From NCBI GenBank assembly GCA_017443845.1, contig JAFSXX010000045.1, positions 1 to 64,000 on the forward strand: a DNA stretch of 64,000 nucleotides, written 5' to 3'. The DNA comes from Bacteroidales bacterium (GTDB lineage Bacteria > Bacteroidota > Bacteroidia > Bacteroidales > UBA932). Position 1 is the stretch's first letter, and each line of letters begins with the position of its first letter. The notes beneath the pieces are model-generated. The model was not told where the DNA came from, ran no database searches, and saw nothing but the letters and a program-made list of their open reading frames with translations. Below, one piece after another: positions 7,765 to 17,997 of the stretch. The position numbers and the translations under genes are program-made.

Positions 7765-10707
7765 TTAGAGTCCCACTCCGACAAGAGGGCCGAAAAAGTT
7801 CTTCGACTTGCCCGGCACGTCGTCGGTGAAGAGGCGGGCATACCTGATGCCGGCCTTGATTTCGGCGCCGAGGCGGAAGATATGGAAATGGAACATTATA
7901 TCGGTTCCGGCCGAGCCGTACCAGCGGTTGTTGCCGTCCCTGTCGCGGTCGTAGGCGAAGTCGGCGAAGGGGATCAGCTGCATCCGCTTCAGGTAGAGCA
8001 CGCTCGGAATCGAGACGTCGCCCAGCCATACGGGGATGGCGTAATCCATCATCACCTTGGCGTAGTCCACGGTGGGTTTGCTGACCTTGTAGCCCCTTGG
8101 CAGCGCGGCTATCGATTCCAGGAGGAGCTTCTCCCCTTTCCCGAGGAAATGGTGCTGCAGCACGCCGGAGAGCTTTAGGCCCTGCGAGCGGGTGAATCCC
8201 GGGAAGTAGAGATAGCCCGACATAAAGGCCTGCGGCGAATAGACGCCGGTGCTCAGCAGCGGCATATTGAAGGCGAGGGAGAGGCTGCCGCCGTGTCTGG
8301 GGAATATGGCGGCCTTGGCCGCATTGAGCATCTTGAAGTAACGCAGCCCGAGGGTCAGGTCCGACTTGGGGACGTAGCGGACCGCGTCGTCCTCTCCGAC
8401 TCCTGTCAGATCGTTGGAGAGGTTGGCCGTAGCCGAAGGGATCAGCATACTCTGCCAGCCATCGTGATAGAGATTGAGCGGATAGTCGAGGGTCAGGGAG
8501 CCTTTGATGAGCCGTTTGGTGCTCGTCGGGGCTATATAATCGGGGTCCTGCGCCGCTTTGAAGGGCATTTCGATGGTCCTGAAGCGGTCGTTGAAATCGA
8601 CCGAGGCCTCGACGTCGAAGTCGAGCAGCGTGCCCGTCACCTTTCCGTGGGCGGAGTGGAATCCGCCGTGGTATGAATATCCAAGCATCGTGGTCATAGT
8701 GCCCAGCAGGTTCTGCGAATAGACCGTGGCTCCGAGGGAGGCCAGCTCGTAATAATTGTCCATAGAGAAGGCCCTTATGCGGTCCACGTCGTAATAGACC
8801 GGAGCGAAGGAATGGATATTTATGGCATTGAGGACCTTGCTGTAGTTACGGGCCGGATAGAGATTGACGTCGAAGTAGGAGGAATCCCCGGCAGGGGCCT
8901 CCAGGCCGGCCTCATAAACCTGCTCGGTAAGGGCTTCGGCTATGGTGTTGACATAGGGCTCGTCGAAGCTCGAGACCGACCACTCCAGCTCATTCTCGCC
9001 GGCCGAGGCCAGATGATAACCAAAGCGGTCGTACTCGCTGTAGGCCATCAGGTGGCTGTTGGGGCCCAGGAAGGGATAATTGGCGCCATACTTGGCGTTG
9101 GTCAGCTTGTGGAGCGAGAAGTCGGAGGCGTCCATCGAGTAGATATTCATCACTCCGTCGAGGTCGGTGGCGAAGACTATGCCGTCGCCGCAGGAGCGCA
9201 GGTTGCGGATCTCCTTCCGCTGCTGCGGGGTTACGGTCTCCCACTGCGAACCCTCCCCGGAGAAGATATACTTGCGGTAGATGCCCACTCCGGAGGCGCC
9301 GATGCAGGTGATATAGACATAGTCGCCGCTGAAGCACGATTCGACCACCTGTCCCCCTTCGGGAGCGCCGAAATCGGCGAGTACCTCGCCGTTGTCGGTC
9401 GAGACTATAAGCAGCCTCGAGGAGCCGTCAATCGGGTATTCGGAGACCGCCAGCACGGTGCCGTCGGGATGGACCGAAGGGTTGTACCAGCGGGTGCTCG
9501 GGGCTAAGGAATGACATCCGCCACCGCGGAGGTCGAGATAGCATATCTCGGAGAAGTTCTCGAGGTTCGCGGCCTCGTGCATCACCGTCTCGGACCAGTA
9601 GATGCGTCCGCCCACGGCTTCGGTAAGTTTGGAGGAGTAGGAGCTGAACCAGCAGACGTGATGCTCCTTGCCGAGGGTGTCGATCCGCACTACCTCGGGG
9701 ACATACTCAAGCCCGTTCTTGACTGCGAAGACCGAGGGGCCGTAGCCGGAGAGCGAATCGTTGACCGGCACGGGGCTGGTGTAGTCGCAGTAGAGGCGCG
9801 GCTCGCTGCTGAGCCTCACGGAGGGGGTTATCTCCCCTATCTGCTCGAATTCCTTCCGCCACATATCGCCGAAGAGCTGTTGATAGTCGCTTATCATCTT
9901 GTCCTTGGAGGGGAGCAGACGGTCCGATTTCTTCATAAACATCTTCCTGATGGCATACAGGTGGGCCTTTTCGCGGAAGAAGCGGCCGGAAAAGTAGGGA
10001 TCGCCGTTCAGCATCCTCTGTGCGGCGAACATTGTGTAGCCTACGGCATATTTGTCGATGGTCTTGTTGTGATACGAGCCGAATACCGACCTGTCCCAGT
10101 TCCACTCGATGCCGTCCAGAAGGAGCGCACGCTGGTACATCAGGAAGGAGGCGCTGCGGCCGCGGCCCGACTCGGAGTTCTCGGTCTCGGCGAGGACGGC
10201 GTCGCCCTCCATAAAGACCGAGGAGGAGAAGAGCCCCAGCCCGAGTCCGACCGCCTGCTGGCCCATCAGGTACTTGAGGGCCGAGAAGACGCCTTTGGTG
10301 AAGTGCTGCGTCTGGACCACGTGGCGCAGTTCGTGGGTAGCGAGTTGCTCCACCCAGGGCTCGCTGGTCCACCTGTAAGCCTCCGGAGTGGTGATGAGGT
10401 TTACCACTTTCGGGGCCCACGACACGGAGCCGTTACTGAGGGTCGTGTAGGGATGCAGCACTACCGGGATCGGCTTGGTGTCGAGCATCAGCTGGGCGTT
10501 GACCACCGGCCGCATCCGCTGGAGGTTGAAGAGATATACCCTGGCCAGGGAGTCCAGGCCGCGCGGATAGATGAGCTGGAAATCGGGCGTGCGGATCTGC
10601 GACCACTTAACGAACGAGGGGTCGGTTCCGAAATTGTAGAACTGGGCGTCGGCGGCATAGGATGCAATGAGCAGCAGCGCGCCTGCCAGGAGGGACTTTA
10701 TACGCAT
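7765..10707 (-). CDS. Exported HEXXH peptidase-like, TolB-propeller and beta-barrel protein
   Basis: About 980 residues starting MRIKSLLAGALLLIASYAADAQ, a signal peptide with likely cleavage after ADA. Residues 80-180 hold HELRH (125-129) followed by FMEGDA with E167, the spacing of a gluzincin metallopeptidase (HEXXH plus a downstream Glu). The middle (about 280-620) has repeated WYNPSVHPDG/YLDLRGGG-type strands resembling TolB/WD40-like propeller blades. The last 300 residues alternate aromatic and polar strands and end FFGPLVGVGL, consistent with an outer-membrane barrel. No cytosolic role is expected. The gene start overlaps the end of addA by 10 bases, suggesting translational coupling. 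Function is unknown; protease activity is inferred from the motif only. I chose the ATG at 10705-10707 because the signal peptide begins there. Confidence 0.7.
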   Translation of the reverse strand: MRIKSLLAGALLLIASYAADAQFYNFGTDPSFVKWSQIRTPDFQLIYPRGLDSLARVYLFNLQRMRPVVNAQLMLDTKPIPVVLHPYTTLSNGSVSWAPKVVNLITTPEAYRWTSEPWVEQLATHELRHVVQTQHFTKGVFSALKYLMGQQAVGLGLGLFSSSVFMEGDAVLAETENSESGRGRSASFLMYQRALLLDGIEWNWDRSVFGSYHNKTIDKYAVGYTMFAAQRMLNGDPYFSGRFFREKAHLYAIRKMFMKKSDRLLPSKDKMISDYQQLFGDMWRKEFEQIGEITPSVRLSSEPRLYCDYTSPVPVNDSLSGYGPSVFAVKNGLEYVPEVVRIDTLGKEHHVCWFSSYSSKLTEAVGGRIYWSETVMHEAANLENFSEICYLDLRGGGCHSLAPSTRWYNPSVHPDGTVLAVSEYPIDGSSRLLIVSTDNGEVLADFGAPEGGQVVESCFSGDYVYITCIGASGVGIYRKYIFSGEGSQWETVTPQQRKEIRNLRSCGDGIVFATDLDGVMNIYSMDASDFSLHKLTNAKYGANYPFLGPNSHLMAYSEYDRFGYHLASAGENELEWSVSSFDEPYVNTIAEALTEQVYEAGLEAPAGDSSYFDVNLYPARNYSKVLNAINIHSFAPVYYDVDRIRAFSMDNYYELASLGATVYSQNLLGTMTTMLGYSYHGGFHSAHGKVTGTLLDFDVEASVDFNDRFRTIEMPFKAAQDPDYIAPTSTKRLIKGSLTLDYPLNLYHDGWQSMLIPSATANLSNDLTGVGEDDAVRYVPKSDLTLGLRYFKMLNAAKAAIFPRHGGSLSLAFNMPLLSTGVYSPQAFMSGYLYFPGFTRSQGLKLSGVLQHHFLGKGEKLLLESIAALPRGYKVSKPTVDYAKVMMDYAIPVWLGDVSIPSVLYLKRMQLIPFADFAYDRDRDGNNRWYGSAGTDIMFHFHIFRLGAEIKAGIRYARLFTDDVPGKSKNFFGPLVGVGL

Positions 10708-13700
10708 TCTTCGACCTTGTTTAACTTGCAATACCATATATATCCGGTAACATCTCTGTAACCGATCTGCGAGAGGAGCTCCATATACTTCCGGACCTGA
10801 TTGCGGTACGAGGATTTCTCCTGCCCGAACTTGTAATCGATGACGATGGCGCGCCCCTGCCCCACCGGCATTCCCTTCTCCACCAGCACGCGGTCGGGGC
10901 GGTGAACCTCGCCGTCGGCATCGACTATCGAAACCTCGTTCAGGGGGGCGTAGGTGCCGTCGAACCAGTGGCGCCCGGCCACGGAGGCGAGGTAGCCCTC
11001 CATCTCGGCTGATACTTTTTCCCGCTCCGCGGCATCGAGTTCCTCGGCATTGACGGCCGATTCCACGGCGCGGCCGACATCTTCGGCGGTGTCGATCCGG
11101 GCCAGTATGTCGTGACGCACTATGCCGGCCTCGCGGTCGTAGTAGTCGTCTCCACGGAGCGAGACGGAGAGGCGGCCCGAAAGGGGAACGGTGGCATAAT
11201 CCTTCATCCTGATGCTCTCGGCCGCGGGTTCGCTGGAGAGCCTGACCTCGTCGGGGGTCCCCAGCTCATACACCCCCTCGGGGGAGATTTCATCCCTGAG
11301 ATGCTGATACAGCAAATCGGAGACCGAGTTGCATTTGTTCTCATTTTCGGGTGCCGGCGCGATGATGACCATATCGCCCACGGCGCGCGTCATAGCGACA
11401 TAAGCGGTATTGACCGCATCCACCGCGTAGCCGAGCTTCTCGCGCTTGTATTCCTCGCTGAAAACGGTATCTTCGAGGGCCGATGTCATCTTCACCGGAA
11501 CCACTCCCACTTTGGAGAAAGGCTCCTCGGAAGGGGTGCACCAGATATAATCGTTGCTCAGCCCCGAAGGCGAGAGCTTCGATTCCAGGAACGGCAGCAC
11601 CACGGCTCCGGACTTCAGTCCCTTGGCTTTGTGGATGGTCATCACCCGGATGGCGTCGGATCCCTCGGGGGCGGAGATGCTCTTGCGGCATCCGACATTC
11701 TCCCACCACTCCACAAATCCTGCGAGGTCGGAACCGTACCGGTCCATATAGGAGAGCACCGAATCCATGAATGCCGTCACGAACGGGGTGTCCGAGCGGC
11801 TCACCTGAGCGCAGACCTGCGACAGGAGCGATTCGCAGAGGCCGTAAAGCGAGGCATCGACCGATGCGGCCTGCGACAGATCGAGTTCGTGGAACGCACC
11901 GCCGAAAAGGGCCGCGAGTATCTGGTTGTTGACATCGTCGTCGGGGTTGACCTGATGCTTCAGCAGCGCCGCGATCTTGCGCACCGCCAGCGAGGAGGCG
12001 ATATTGAGCGAATCCTCTGTCACCACCTCGTAACCCAGGGAGATCAGTTTGGCAGCCACAAGCGCGCCCTCGCTGTTCTTCCTGACGAGGAAGGTGATCT
12101 CGGGCAGGTCGTAACGCTTGCGGAGGGACTCCACGATGGGGCCGGTCATCTCCAGTGCCGCTTCCTTCCACTTGACCTCCCTGCCGGAGTCGTCCTCGCG
12201 TTTCCTGGGAAGGAAGATCACCTTGACGTACCCGCTGCCGGCCTCGGTACGCATCACATCCTGCCTGCTGTCGGCATAGAACTCCTTGATGCGCGGGGCT
12301 ATATTGGGATGGGAGCCGCTTAGCAGGTCGCCCACCCTGAGGTAGAAATCGGTGTTGAAGCCGACTATATTGGAGGCGCTGCGCCAGTTGCCGTGAAGGG
12401 TGTCGGTGTTCGATGAGGGTGCGGGGAACTCCCTTTCGAGATCTTCGCCCAGCAGCGTGAGGTCCGCCCCGCGCCAGCGGTAGATGCTCTGCTTGATATC
12501 GCCCACTATCAGGTCCGAATGGCCCGAAGCGATGCTCTCGGAGAGCAGCGGCCTGAAGGCCTCCCACTGCAGGCGGGAGGTATCCTGGAACTCGTCGAGC
12601 ATATAGTTGTCGTAGCGGGTTCCCGTCTTCTCGTAGATGAACGGGGTGTCGCTGCCGTCGATGATCTTTCCGAGCACTTCCGCAGTCTCGCTGAGTAGTA
12701 TAGTGTTGTTCTCCTTGAGGTACTCGTGCATCCGCGCGTAGAGGTCAGAGAAAATGCCGGTGATATAGAGTTTGTCGCGCAGCATCAAGGCCGTATTGTA
12801 GTGCCTCAGGCGGCTCGAACCGGGCCCCAGGAGGGCCGCGACCTCCGTTACGGCGTCATTGAGCCCGCCGTGATATGCGGCCTCGATATCCGCTTTGCGG
12901 GGGGAGGTTTTGGTGCACCAGTTATTGAGATTGTCGGGCAGGTCGAGGAAAGTTTTCGTCATGAACTTGCTCCTGTCCGAGCGCGGATATTCGCCTTTGG
13001 CCAACTTGACGAAGCGGATGAATGGCGATTTACTCTGCCCTCCCTTGAAGTCGCCGTAATCCAGCGAATGCCTCTCCATTATCGCCACTCCCCTCTTTCC
13101 GAGGGCGACCAGGTCGCTTTCGAACTGACGGACCATCTCCTCCATCTCGCCGCGAAGGGTCTTGATCGCCCCGCGGTCCCCGAATCCGGTCCCCGCCCTG
13201 CGGCGGCTGAGCTTGAAATCCTCCTTCAGGAAAAGGCCCGCCATCTGCTTGAGGGAGGATGTCACGTCCCACTTCTCCCCGCTCTCTATCTGGCTTATGG
13301 AGTACTCCCTGAGCCAGCCGAAGAGGTCGGCGTTGGAGGGGTCCTCGAGCGAGGCCATCATCAGGTCCACTGCGTGGTCGAGCACCTGGTTGGAGTCGAG
13401 TTCCACCTTGTAGGAGGCGAATTCGCCTATCTCACGCGCGAAGGCGCGCATCACTCCCTGGAAGAAGCGGTCGATGGTGCTTATCGAGAAGCCCGAATAG
13501 TCGTGCAATATGGCAGTCAGTATCCTGGAGGCCTGTTTCGCCTCCGGCTTCCCGGACTTCGAGAGGGCGTAGAGGTTCTCGATGACGCGGGATTTCATCT
13601 CGTCGGTGGCCTTGTTGGTGAAGGTCACGGCCAGGATATGCCTGTAGGCATCCTCCCTCGCGGGGAGGCCGTCGTCGCCCTTGATCAGCCGCCCGATATA

Positions 13701-13766
13701 CTCTTCGGCGAGCCTGTGCGTCTTTCCGCTGCCGGCGGAAGCCTTGATTATTTGGAGTCCGACCAT
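10698..13766 (-). CDS. addA: AddA/RecB-type ATP-dependent helicase-nuclease
   Basis: A UvrD-superfamily helicase of 1022 residues. Walker A is ASAGSGKT at 9-16. Further motifs are DEFQDT (II), GDIKQSIYRWRGAD (III), NWRS (IV), MTIHKAKGLKSG (V) and AYVAMTRA (VI). Near the C-terminus HRPDRVLVEKG followed by IVIDYKFG matches the PD-(D/E)XK nuclease core of AddA/RecB. The product would act with AddB in double-strand-break resection and recombination. Its ATG at 13764-13766 lies inside the end of addB (19-base overlap), so the two are probably translated together; a GTG three codons upstream is an alternative. Its own end overlaps the next gene by 10 bases. Confidence 0.9.
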   Translation of the reverse strand: MVGLQIIKASAGSGKTHRLAEEYIGRLIKGDDGLPAREDAYRHILAVTFTNKATDEMKSRVIENLYALSKSGKPEAKQASRILTAILHDYSGFSISTIDRFFQGVMRAFAREIGEFASYKVELDSNQVLDHAVDLMMASLEDPSNADLFGWLREYSISQIESGEKWDVTSSLKQMAGLFLKEDFKLSRRRAGTGFGDRGAIKTLRGEMEEMVRQFESDLVALGKRGVAIMERHSLDYGDFKGGQSKSPFIRFVKLAKGEYPRSDRSKFMTKTFLDLPDNLNNWCTKTSPRKADIEAAYHGGLNDAVTEVAALLGPGSSRLRHYNTALMLRDKLYITGIFSDLYARMHEYLKENNTILLSETAEVLGKIIDGSDTPFIYEKTGTRYDNYMLDEFQDTSRLQWEAFRPLLSESIASGHSDLIVGDIKQSIYRWRGADLTLLGEDLEREFPAPSSNTDTLHGNWRSASNIVGFNTDFYLRVGDLLSGSHPNIAPRIKEFYADSRQDVMRTEAGSGYVKVIFLPRKREDDSGREVKWKEAALEMTGPIVESLRKRYDLPEITFLVRKNSEGALVAAKLISLGYEVVTEDSLNIASSLAVRKIAALLKHQVNPDDDVNNQILAALFGGAFHELDLSQAASVDASLYGLCESLLSQVCAQVSRSDTPFVTAFMDSVLSYMDRYGSDLAGFVEWWENVGCRKSISAPEGSDAIRVMTIHKAKGLKSGAVVLPFLESKLSPSGLSNDYIWCTPSEEPFSKVGVVPVKMTSALEDTVFSEEYKREKLGYAVDAVNTAYVAMTRAVGDMVIIAPAPENENKCNSVSDLLYQHLRDEISPEGVYELGTPDEVRLSSEPAAESIRMKDYATVPLSGRLSVSLRGDDYYDREAGIVRHDILARIDTAEDVGRAVESAVNAEELDAAEREKVSAEMEGYLASVAGRHWFDGTYAPLNEVSIVDADGEVHRPDRVLVEKGMPVGQGRAIVIDYKFGQEKSSYRNQVRKYMELLSQIGYRDVTGYIWYCKLNKVEECV

Positions 13767-16585
13767 CTGTTGCACAGTTTGTTGAAATTACAATATCCGC
13801 AGGTCTGGGAGAAATCGTCCTCACGCGGCGAGAATGGCACCGCGGGGTCCAGGATCTCGGAAATGAGATCCACCAGTTCCTGCCTGAACTTCACCATATC
13901 CTCCTCGGTGCAGGCTATTCCGGCGGGTGCCCCTTCGAAAATATCCCTCAGGGCATAGACCGCTGTCGTGTAGTTGGAGCATCTCGCCGATACCTCGCCG
14001 CCGAGAACCAGCAAAGCGTAGAGATAGAGCTGGAAGCCGATATACGGGCGCTCCTTGTCGCGGGCGAACATATCTTTCAACTCCTTGGAAACCACCTTGC
14101 CCTTGACGGCTCCGGTCTTGTAATCCACTATCCTGGTCTGTCCTCCCTTGGAATCCACGCGGTCGATCTTTCCGAATATGGTCACTTCCCGCTCCCGGTC
14201 GAGTTTCAACCTGAATGAGCGCCCCTCCTCCGCCTTTACGAAAGTGAATGGCGCATAGGCCGCATCCACTTCGAGCACGGCGCGGATAAACCTGATTATC
14301 AAGTCCCTGACGATAAGGTTCCGGCCCGTCACCTCGCGTATCCGGCACTCCGTGCGGAAGGCCTCATCGACTATGGGGACAAGGTCTGTTTCCCCAAGGG
14401 CGCGGACATCTTCGGGAGTGAGGAGCCGGCCCTCGCAGGGCTTGTATATCACCTCCATCGACTTGTGGAACACAGAGCCGAACATTCCGGCATCCAGTCC
14501 CTCGCTGACCTCGTCGGCCTCCGATATGCCAAGTACGTTGCCGTAGTAGAATTTCAGCCTGCAGTCGAGATAGTTATTGAGGCTCGTCGCCGAGAAACGC
14601 CCGTCGCCCCTGAGGAATAACTCCTCGAGGTGGGCCATCACTTCGGGCGTCTTTTCGACGGGCACGGGCCCCATCGCCGAATCCCCGTCCCCCATCACAT
14701 ACGAGGCGGTCTCTTCCTTTATGGGTACCCCGTAGAGATACTTGAGCTGCTTGACATAGCGGCTCACCTCGCCGCTGTTGAGCCCCTCCATCCTCGAATC
14801 GTAGATGAAGGTCACATTCTCGGCGCGGCAGATGCTGCGGTAGAAATGATAGGCCGAGATGGCATCCTGGAATTCGTAGGTAGGCAGGCCGAATCCGCGG
14901 CGCAGGTTATAGGGTATGAACGACGCGCTGACGCTGCGTTTGGGGAAGGTCCCCTCGTTGGAGGAGAGGATTATGACATTCTTGAAATCGAGGGCGCGGG
15001 TCTCGAGCGGGCCCATAATCTGGAGCCCCCGGAGGGGTTCGCCGCTGAACTGGACCTTTATCACCTCGGCCAGACGCCCGAGAAGGCGGAAGAAGGTGGC
15101 GGGCTTGACCTCGAGGCCGTAATTGGCGAGCGAGGTGACGCACTTGTCGAGATTGTAGAGGAATTCCCGGTCGATCTTCTCCTGATTCTCCTGCAGTATG
15201 GCGATGGCCTTATGGAGGTAATCCGGAAGGCCGGCGGCCCCTTCCACTCCGCGGAATATGGCACTGAGGGCCTCGTGGGCGGCAAAATCCGCCTCCGGCG
15301 AATAGACTATATTGTTCTTGCGGATCGAGGCCGTAAGGCTGTCGGCTATCTTTGTCCCGTCCCCGGAGCCCTCCAGGGCGCGCCGGATGAAGGGATGGGT
15401 GAGCAGCGCTATGACATCCTTATGGTAGAACTGGTACTCCCCGTTCTTGATGCGGCAGTTGCGGTGCAGGCGGTCGAGCATCCTCAGGAATGTGGCCACA
15501 TTGCTGGCCGAGAGGGGGAATCCCATCGTCACGTTGACATCCTGGATGGACTCCGGAATGGCGCCGAGCATCGGCATCAGCAGGTTCTCGTCGGGTAGGA
15601 TGACGGCGGTCTCCTCGGCTACCCTCCCCTGTCCGGCGACGAGATCTTCGAGCAATTCGGCGGTAAGGCGGGTCTGCCCCACGGCCGAAGGGACGGCTAT
15701 GGAGCGGAACTCCTGAGATGCGGCGAGGGCCGGATCGATTTTGTGACGGGAGGGATAATCCGCTATATTTGAGGGGAGGAACATCGACGACTTGTTCTTG
15801 GGATCGGTGAGCCTGTCGCCGTAGAAATCCCAGTAGAAATCGGTCTCGCACTCTTTCTTGAGACGGTTCAGGAGCCTCTTCTCGCACTCGTTGAGCGCGT
15901 TCAGGCCGACGAATACGATCCTGCGGTAGCCCTTCAGCGGATCCAGCGGGGCGGAGGATTCCGCTACCTCGCGGTATATCATCCCCTCGTAGGCCAGCCC
16001 CTTCTCCCTGAGGTCGTTGCGGAAGCCCTCGTAAAGCGGGTAGAGGATGGTCCAGACGGTGGTGAACTCCCCCTTCTTGTCGAGGCGCGCCTCTTCCGGG
16101 GCCACCGCTCCGTTTGCGAGGAAATTGCCCCAGAAGGTGCGGATAGCCTCCTTCTGCTCCTCGCTCAGGTAGGAATAAGCCGAATCGATGCGCGACAGGT
16201 CGTCGATATTTGTGAAGAGGCCGCGGGCATCGACCATATATTTGTCGATATCGTCGAAATCGTTGAGCAGGGTGTCGCCCCAGAAAACGAATTCGTCGAA
16301 GCTCTCCCTGGGTTCCCTGTCGGGCCACATCAGGGCGGAATAACGGCGCCAGAGCATATCCAGGGCCGGAATCTTGCCTACGGTCCCGAGGCCGGAGAGT
16401 TTCGAGAAGAGGTCGTTGATCGACATCAGGTGAGGCGCGATCAAGGGCTTTCCGGCACACTGTCCCAGATACTTCCGGAAAAAGAGGGCGGAACGGCGGT
16501 TAGGGAAGACGAAGCAGCACTCCCCCACCTCCTTGCCCAGTTCATCATAGTAGCACCGCGCTACCTGCCGGAGAAACTCATTCAT
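13748..16585 (-). CDS. addB: AddB-type PD-(D/E)XK nuclease subunit with Fe-S cluster
   Basis: A protein of 945 residues that opens with an inactivated-helicase-like N-terminus (CFVFPNRRSALFFRKYL) and ends with a RecB-family nuclease domain. RIVDYKTG supplies the D-x-K core. One cysteine lies in YLDCRLKFYY and three lie at the C-terminus (C929, C932, C938 in TCGYCNFNKLC). This 1+3 arrangement is the AddB iron-sulfur staple. AddB pairs with AddA for end resection. The overlap with addA downstream (19 bases) and with pgi upstream (8 bases) puts it inside a tightly packed operon. The N-terminal Walker A is degenerate (FPNRRS in place of GxxGxGK[ST]), common in the Bacteroidota form. Confidence 0.88.
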   Translation of the reverse strand: MNEFLRQVARCYYDELGKEVGECCFVFPNRRSALFFRKYLGQCAGKPLIAPHLMSINDLFSKLSGLGTVGKIPALDMLWRRYSALMWPDREPRESFDEFVFWGDTLLNDFDDIDKYMVDARGLFTNIDDLSRIDSAYSYLSEEQKEAIRTFWGNFLANGAVAPEEARLDKKGEFTTVWTILYPLYEGFRNDLREKGLAYEGMIYREVAESSAPLDPLKGYRRIVFVGLNALNECEKRLLNRLKKECETDFYWDFYGDRLTDPKNKSSMFLPSNIADYPSRHKIDPALAASQEFRSIAVPSAVGQTRLTAELLEDLVAGQGRVAEETAVILPDENLLMPMLGAIPESIQDVNVTMGFPLSASNVATFLRMLDRLHRNCRIKNGEYQFYHKDVIALLTHPFIRRALEGSGDGTKIADSLTASIRKNNIVYSPEADFAAHEALSAIFRGVEGAAGLPDYLHKAIAILQENQEKIDREFLYNLDKCVTSLANYGLEVKPATFFRLLGRLAEVIKVQFSGEPLRGLQIMGPLETRALDFKNVIILSSNEGTFPKRSVSASFIPYNLRRGFGLPTYEFQDAISAYHFYRSICRAENVTFIYDSRMEGLNSGEVSRYVKQLKYLYGVPIKEETASYVMGDGDSAMGPVPVEKTPEVMAHLEELFLRGDGRFSATSLNNYLDCRLKFYYGNVLGISEADEVSEGLDAGMFGSVFHKSMEVIYKPCEGRLLTPEDVRALGETDLVPIVDEAFRTECRIREVTGRNLIVRDLIIRFIRAVLEVDAAYAPFTFVKAEEGRSFRLKLDREREVTIFGKIDRVDSKGGQTRIVDYKTGAVKGKVVSKELKDMFARDKERPYIGFQLYLYALLVLGGEVSARCSNYTTAVYALRDIFEGAPAGIACTEEDMVKFRQELVDLISEILDPAVPFSPREDDFSQTCGYCNFNKLCNRWSDSK

Positions 16586-17918
16586 CTATGCGTCGGCGGA
16601 GCTCCTCCGCGAGTTCTTCATAACCCGGCTTGCCCAGCAGGGCGAACATATTCTTCTTGTAGGACTCCACGCCCGGCTGGTCGAAAGGGTTGACGCCGAG
16701 CATATAGGCGCTCAGGCCGCAGGCCTTCTCGAAGAAGTAGAATAGCTGCCCGAGGTTGTACTCGTCGAGCTGGTCGATGGAGATCGTTATATTGGGGACA
16801 CCGCCGTCGATATGGGCCAGGCGGGTGCCGAGCTGCGCCATATCGTTGCAGTGCTCGAGGTTGGTATTCTCGAGGAAATTGAGACCGTCGGAGTTCTCCT
16901 CGTCGTGCTCGATGGTCTCCTCGCGGCGGCTGTTCTCCACCTTGAGGAAGGTCTCGAAGAGATGGCGCTCGCCCTGCTGGATATACTGCCCCATCGAGTG
17001 GAGGTCGGTGGTGAAGGTGACCGATGCAGGGAAGAGCCCCTTCCCCTCCTTGCCCTCGCTCTCGCCGAAGAGCTGTTTCCACCACTCGCCGATGAAGGAC
17101 ATTTTGGGGTTGAAGGAGGCCAGGATCTCGATCTTCTTGCCGGAGTTGTAGAGCAGGTTGCGCATCGCGGCATATTTGACGGCCGGGTTGGTCTCGTCAG
17201 GGACGTCGCAGATGCGCTGCATCTGGCGCGCGCCGTCGATCATCGCGTGGATGTCGAATCCGGCCAGGGCGATGGGCAGCAGCCCCACCGGGGTCAGGAC
17301 CGAGAAGCGGCCGCCCACATTGTCGGGGATGACGAAGGTGCGGTATCCGTTGCGGTCGGCCAGGGACTTGAGGGCGCCACGGGAGGCGTCGGTGATGGCC
17401 ACTATGCGGCTCGCGGCCTCCTCAGGGCCATACTGGCGCTCGAGGTGGCTCCTGAGCAGGCGGAAGGCCACCGCGGTCTCGGTCGTGGTGCCGGATTTGG
17501 AGATGACCACCACCGCAGTATTCTTCATATAGACCAGGTCCATCAGTTCGGCCATGTACTCCTCCGAGAGGGTGTGGCCCGCGAAGACCACATGCGGCGA
17601 GGCCGTAAGGTTCATCTCCCGGCTGAAGCTGTGCGAGAGGGCCTCGATGGCGGCCCTGGCGCCGAGGTACGACCCTCCGATGCCGGCTACCACTATCAGC
17701 TCGATCTCCTTCTCGAGCCACGAATCGACCACCTCGAGGCAGGCATCCAGCAACTCCTTCGGGGTCTCGGACGGAAGCTCGTTCCAGCCGAGGAAATCAT
17801 TGCCGGCACCGGTGCCGCTGTCGAGCGTCATCAATGCCCTTTTGGCTCCCGATACATACTCCTGGTACTCCATATTTGCGGCAAACGGCCTGCAACCTTC
17901 CAAATCGACCTTTATCAT
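16578..17918 (-). CDS. pgi: Glucose-6-phosphate isomerase
   Basis: A protein of 446 residues, the short bacterial PGI length. It has the sugar-phosphate-binding SIS signature AGIGGSYLGARAA, the SKSGTTTETAVAF motif and the later signature FNQPGVE-like stretch (here FDQPGVESYKKN). It interconverts glucose-6-phosphate and fructose-6-phosphate in the cytosol. The gene overlaps addB by 8 bases and lies 56 bases downstream of the PD-(D/E)XK-like hypothetical gene, a gap that holds a 25-bp tandem duplication. I see no canonical -7 box directly upstream, so it may be read from the bcp promoter. Confidence 0.95.
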   Translation of the reverse strand: MIKVDLEGCRPFAANMEYQEYVSGAKRALMTLDSGTGAGNDFLGWNELPSETPKELLDACLEVVDSWLEKEIELIVVAGIGGSYLGARAAIEALSHSFSREMNLTASPHVVFAGHTLSEEYMAELMDLVYMKNTAVVVISKSGTTTETAVAFRLLRSHLERQYGPEEAASRIVAITDASRGALKSLADRNGYRTFVIPDNVGGRFSVLTPVGLLPIALAGFDIHAMIDGARQMQRICDVPDETNPAVKYAAMRNLLYNSGKKIEILASFNPKMSFIGEWWKQLFGESEGKEGKGLFPASVTFTTDLHSMGQYIQQGERHLFETFLKVENSRREETIEHDEENSDGLNFLENTNLEHCNDMAQLGTRLAHIDGGVPNITISIDQLDEYNLGQLFYFFEKACGLSAYMLGVNPFDQPGVESYKKNMFALLGKPGYEELAEELRRRIDE

Positions 17919-17946
17919 ATATACTGCTGTTTTTAACTTTTCTTTT

Positions 17947-17997
17947 ACTTATGCGTTTTGGCGCCTTGTGGTACTTATGCGTTTTGGCGCCTTATGG
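17947..17997. repeat. Tandem 26-bp duplication at the 3' end of the upstream hypothetical gene
   Basis: Two copies of a 25-base unit (ACTTATGCGTTTTGGCGCCT begins each) lie at 17947-17971 and 17973-17997 and differ at one base. The right copy contains the last codons and stop (RRQNA-stop on the minus strand) of the gene at 17975-18631; the left copy repeats those codons and the stop after the gene has ended. The pattern is a local slippage-type duplication. Confidence 0.9.

Noticed and set aside
13748-16585. AddB as part of a novel defence island with the PD-(D/E)XK-like hypothetical
   Set aside because: AddAB is a standard recombination enzyme, pgi separates it from the hypothetical gene, and no other defence genes are near.
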